DNA from: CAZFQG01 sp964520785
GTDB lineage: Bacteria > Planctomycetota > Planctomycetia > Pirellulales > Thermoguttaceae
Reading direction: 5' to 3'
Length of the DNA stretch: 6,953 nucleotides
NCBI GenBank assembly: GCA_964520785.1
Contig: CAZFQG010000256.1
Span: 1 to 6,953 of the forward strand
The notes beneath the pieces were generated by a model. The model saw nothing but the letters and a program-made list of their open reading frames with translations. It was not told the DNA's origin and searched no databases. Positions 5,028-6,953 of the stretch are shown here, piece by piece. How positions within the stretch are numbered: the stretch's first letter is position 1; each line of letters starts with the position of its first letter. The position numbers and the translations under genes were made by a program.

Positions 5028-6145
5028 CGAAACCGGTACGCTATCACGAGGGGAAGTTCCCGCCTAAGAACACGGACTTGGATTGGACGCGTTTGCTGCC
5101 TTTGATCGGTCCGGCGAATGCGGCGGTGGCCCGGTATGAGGGGGTGCTTCACGGAATTCCGAACGCGCAGGTGTTGCTTGCGCCGTTGACGTCGCAGGAG
5201 GCGGTTCTATCGAGCAAGATCGAGGGGACGCAGGCGACGCTGGGGGAGGTGCTGGAATTCGAGGCGGCGGAAGATACGGCGACCGGCGAGAAGCGGAACG
5301 ATATTCAGGAGGTGCTCAATTACCGCAAGGCGATGTGGCACGCGATCGAGGCGATGAAGACGCTCCCCCTTTCGCAACGCGTCATCCGCCGGACACATGA
5401 AGTGTTATTGGACGGCGTCCGCGGGGAATCGAAGACGCCGGGCGAGTATCGGCGGACGGCGAACTGGATCGGCGCCGTCGGGTGCGCGATGGAAGAGGCA
5501 CGATTCGTTCCCCCGGGCGCGGATCGGGTCGCCGACTTGATGTCGGCGTGGGAGAAGTACCTGCACGGCGACGCTCTGGATCGGTTGGTGCAACTGGCGA
5601 TTCTCCATGCGGAGTTCGAATCGATCCATCCGTTCCTGGACGGCAACGGACGAATCGGGCGTCTGTTGGTGCCGCTTTTTCTCGTGGACAAGGGGCTGCT
5701 GAATAGCCCGGATTTCTATATCAGCGCGTACCTGGAGGCGCGGCGCGAGGAGTATTGCGATCGGTTGTTGGCGGTTTCGCGCGACGGGGACTGGACCGGG
5801 TGGTGCGCGTTTTTTCTGAAGGCACTGACAGCGCAGGCCAACGACAACGTGGCCAAGGCCCGGGCCATTTTGGACCTTTATGAAGTTCGAAAGGACTGGA
5901 TCGTCGAGAAGACGAATTCGCAATACGCGGTTCGGGCGCTAGACTGGTTCTTTGGGCGACCGGTTTTCAAGACTTCGGATTTCGTGAACTCCGTAGAGAT
6001 TCCGAAGGCGACGGCGGAGAGGATTGTGCGGGTTGCGAAGGAAGAAGGGCTGTTCTACGAGCTTCGCAAGCGGGCCGGGCGAAGACCGGCAATATTGGTG
6101 TTTCCGGAATTATTGAACATCGCCGAAGGGAAGATGGTTTTTTGA
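5024..6145 (+). CDS. fic: Fic-family protein AMP-transferase (class II, with N-terminal inhibitory helix)
   Basis: The protein has 373 aa, the size of the well-studied Shewanella Fic type. The N-terminal Fic_N region holds LSSKIEGT (62-69), an exact (S/T)xxxE(G/N) inhibitory motif (S63, E67, G68) whose Glu blocks productive ATP binding in this class. The catalytic loop is HPFLDGNGRIGR (202-213), a complete HPFx(D/E)GNGRxxR motif, with H202 as the expected base. A winged-helix-like C-terminus follows (about 315-365), with FKTSDFVNSVEIPKATAERI and LFYELRKRAGRRPAILVF. Such enzymes move AMP from ATP to Ser, Thr or Tyr of proteins; the target here is unknown. GGAGG at 5014-5018 precedes ATG 5024. 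The gene is coupled to the hsdR fragment by ATGA and is followed by an inverted repeat. All key residues are intact, so it should be active but self-inhibited. Confidence 0.93.
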   Translation: MTKPVRYHEGKFPPKNTDLDWTRLLPLIGPANAAVARYEGVLHGIPNAQVLLAPLTSQEAVLSSKIEGTQATLGEVLEFEAAEDTATGEKRNDIQEVLNYRKAMWHAIEAMKTLPLSQRVIRRTHEVLLDGVRGESKTPGEYRRTANWIGAVGCAMEEARFVPPGADRVADLMSAWEKYLHGDALDRLVQLAILHAEFESIHPFLDGNGRIGRLLVPLFLVDKGLLNSPDFYISAYLEARREEYCDRLLAVSRDGDWTGWCAFFLKALTAQANDNVAKARAILDLYEVRKDWIVEKTNSQYAVRALDWFFGRPVFKTSDFVNSVEIPKATAERIVRVAKEEGLFYELRKRAGRRPAILVFPELLNIAEGKMVF

Positions 6146-6158
6146 GCCTCACCGGTTG

Positions 6159-6218
6159 AGGACAACACGGCTTGTGCCTCACGAAAGGCGAAATATGAGG
6201 CACAAAATGGTTTGTCCT
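6159..6218 (+). repeat. Interrupted inverted repeat (23-nt arms, 14-nt loop) between fic and hsdR
   Basis: The left arm 6159-6181 and right arm 6196-6218 pair perfectly over 7 outer bp (AGGACAA/TTGTCCT) and 10 inner bp (TTGTGCCTCA/TGAGGCACAA), separated by a symmetric 6-nt mismatch bubble. A smaller imperfect stem, CCTCA-CCGGT-TGAGG, at 6147-6161 abuts it just after the fic stop. No T run follows, so it is not a standard intrinsic terminator. It could be an mRNA-end structure, an operator for hsdR, or a relic of a small inverted-repeat element. Confidence 0.8.
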
Positions 6219-6236
6219 GCGTGGATGATGCACAAC

Positions 6237-6310
6237 GAGAGCGAGAGCGAGAGCGAGAGCGAGAGCGAGTGAGCAAGAGAGCGAGTGAGCAAGAGAGCGA
6301 GTGAGCAAGA
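6237..6310 (+). repeat. Tandem repeats: 6-bp then 16-bp units
   Basis: Five perfect copies of GAGAGC (6237-6266) run into three perfect copies of the 16-mer gagcgagtgagcaaga (6263-6310), followed by a degenerate piece. The tract is non-coding on the + strand. It lies between the inverted repeat and hsdR, and its copy number is likely variable. The rest of the gap to 6385 holds a TTCCGGAA palindrome (6334-6341) and the hsdR ribosome site; I see no convincing promoter. Confidence 0.88.
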
Positions 6311-6384
6311 GAACGGGCGAGTGTCAAGCCTATTTCCGGAATAAAAGCGACTTGCAGTAAAAGGTAGACGGTGTAGAGGACGTA

Positions 6385-6953
6385 ATGACGAAACGGCTTT
6401 CGGAGCAACGGGTTGAACAAGCCGCCCTCGGTTGGCTGGAATCGCTTGGCTATGACGTGCGGCGGGGGGCGGATGTTTCGCCCGGGGGGGAGGAGCCGTT
6501 GCGGGGGAGTTATGAGGAGGTTGTGCTGGTGCCGCGGTTGCGGGCGGCGCTAAAGGCAATTAACGGGCAGTTGCCGGAGGAGGCGATTGAGGAGGTGGTG
6601 CGGGTGGTGACGCGGCCGCCGGAGCCGACGCTGGTGCGGAATAACCGGTGGTTTCACGGGTTGCTGTGTGGGGGGATCGAGGTTGAGTATCGGACGGCGG
6701 AGGGGGAGATACGGGGGGACCGGGCGTGGTTGGTGGATTTTGAGAGGGTGGAGAATAATGACTTCTTGGTGGTGAATCAGTTTACGGTGAAGAGGGAGGG
6801 GGAATTGGCCACAAAGAGGGAAGAAGGGGAAGGATTGGCCACAAAGAACGCAGAGAACACAAAGAAAGAAGAAGAAGAAGAAGAAGAAGAAAGGGGAACC
6901 ACAGAGAGCACAGAGGACACAGAGGGAAAGGAAGAGAAGGAAGAAGGAAGGGA
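6385..6953 (+). CDS. hsdR: Type I restriction subunit HsdR, N-terminal part, with in-frame low-complexity insertion (runs off window)
   Basis: The frame is open for 189 codons to the window end. Residues 1-135 fit the HsdR N-terminal domain: VEQAALGWLESLGYDVRRGA, then SYEEVVLVPRLRAAL, a helix to about 75, NRWFHGLLCGGIEVEYR, and VENNDFLVVNQFTVKRE at the end. In the family, VVNQFTV is soon followed by RRPD and the ELK nuclease motif. Here the sequence instead enters a Lys/Glu/Thr-rich stretch (from about 140) encoded by an A/G/C tract with almost no T. The nuclease, helicase and C-terminal domains must lie outside the window if the gene is intact. AGAGGA at 6375-6380 precedes ATG 6385. Unlike its neighbours it has a 239-nt gap upstream, so it may have its own promoter. 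Whether the gene is functional cannot be judged here. Confidence 0.82.
   Translation, partial: MTKRLSEQRVEQAALGWLESLGYDVRRGADVSPGGEEPLRGSYEEVVLVPRLRAALKAINGQLPEEAIEEVVRVVTRPPEPTLVRNNRWFHGLLCGGIEVEYRTAEGEIRGDRAWLVDFERVENNDFLVVNQFTVKREGELATKREEGEGLATKNAENTKKEEEEEEEERGTTESTEDTEGKEEKEEGR
6413..6474 (+). repeat. hsdR-head direct repeat, copy 2 (in the long hsdR)
   Basis: This partner of 4924-4985 lies at codons 10-30 of the long hsdR ORF. Upstream of the match the two start regions diverge (different first nine or ten codons). The shared piece therefore starts just inside the gene rather than at its promoter. Confidence 0.9.
6803..6953 (+). repeat. A/G-rich low-complexity repeat tract inside the hsdR frame
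   Basis: The tract has two copies of ATTGGCCACAAAGA (6804-6817 and 6834-6847), then a GAA run (6867-6890), then ACCACAGAGAGCACAGAGGA and further ACAGAG units. Similar CACAGAG/CACAAAG repeats are dispersed in some environmental bacterial genomes (recall, not checked). With almost no T, the + strand can hardly contain a stop codon, so the open frame here is weak evidence of coding. It continues past the window end. Confidence 0.75.

Noticed and set aside
6159..6218. Inverted repeat as a rho-independent terminator for fic
   Set aside because: The stem has a six-base bubble and is followed by GCGTGGATG rather than a T run, so the standard terminator pattern is missing.
6237..6310. CRISPR-like appearance of regular repeats
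   Set aside because: Units of 6 and 16 bp are directly adjacent with no unique spacers, and no cas genes are visible. These are simple tandem repeats.
6352..6380. Possible sigma70 promoter (TTGCAG, then TAGAGG) before hsdR
   Set aside because: The -10 match is poor and overlaps the ribosome site just before ATG 6385, so it could not yield a proper leader. A promoter may exist here but cannot be supported.
5967..6559. Minus-strand open frames rich in Leu, Ser, Ala and Arg opposite the fic end and hsdR start
   Set aside because: They are produced by reading the GAGAGC and 16-bp tandem repeats on the other strand. No ribosome site or recognisable domain, and they overlap real + strand genes.

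Overview
This window is the middle of a heavily loaded type I restriction-modification (R-M) locus. All genes are on the + strand and are packed with 1 to 11 nt overlaps. It starts in the last codons of a probable hsdM (methyltransferase subunit) and contains a complete hsdS (specificity subunit, 2385-3686). It ends inside hsdR (restriction/translocase subunit, from 6385). Coding density, GGAGG-type ribosome sites and overlapping starts are bacterial. The core genes are GC-rich with many GGG and CGG codons, whereas several inserted genes are clearly less GC-rich. The ACAGAGGACACAGAG-type repeat at the right end is, from memory, common in Planctomycetes/Lentisphaerae/Hydrogenedentes-type environmental genomes. 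That lineage guess is weak.

Layout: (1) 2-67, hsdM 3' end. (2) 57-1133, DUF1016/YhcG-type PD-(D/E)XK protein. (3) 1126-1269, 47-codon ORF repeating the hsdM C-terminal tail. (4) 1262-1735, small membrane-anchored protein of unknown function. (5) 1744-1812, 22-codon ORF ending in the same tail. (6) 1802-2395, second PD-(D/E)XK-like protein, whose C-terminus is fused to the tail. (7) 2385-3686, hsdS. (8) 3686-4132 and 4132-4896, a DUF6978-like plus DUF1828/DUF1829 pair. (9) 4899-5027, truncated 5' end of hsdR. (10) 5024-6145, Fic-family AMP-transferase. (11) 6146-6384, intergenic region with a long inverted repeat and tandem repeats. (12) 6385 to the end, hsdR N-terminal domain running into an A/G-only repeat tract.

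The most striking feature is how the accessory genes were added. The last 35-58 bp of hsdM, which include an internal Shine-Dalgarno sequence and the start codon of the next gene (GGGTTATG), occur four times: once before each of three accessory genes and once before hsdS. Each copy is kept in the HsdM reading frame and stops 8-11 nt into the next gene. Three different junction types (overlapping ORF, new micro-ORF, protein fusion) restore that reading frame. On the other side of the locus, fic is bounded by two copies of the 5' end of hsdR, 59/62 identical. The locus therefore looks like a stack of gene cassettes inserted at the hsdM/hsdS and hsdS/hsdR junctions, each carrying a duplicated piece of its R-M neighbour that may act both as recombination homology and as a translational-coupling module.

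Functionally, HsdM, HsdS and HsdR would form the modification/restriction complex. The two predicted nucleases, the membrane protein, the DUF pair and Fic are accessory genes of the kind seen in defence loci. Whether they cooperate with the R-M enzyme or merely share its transcript cannot be decided from sequence alone.
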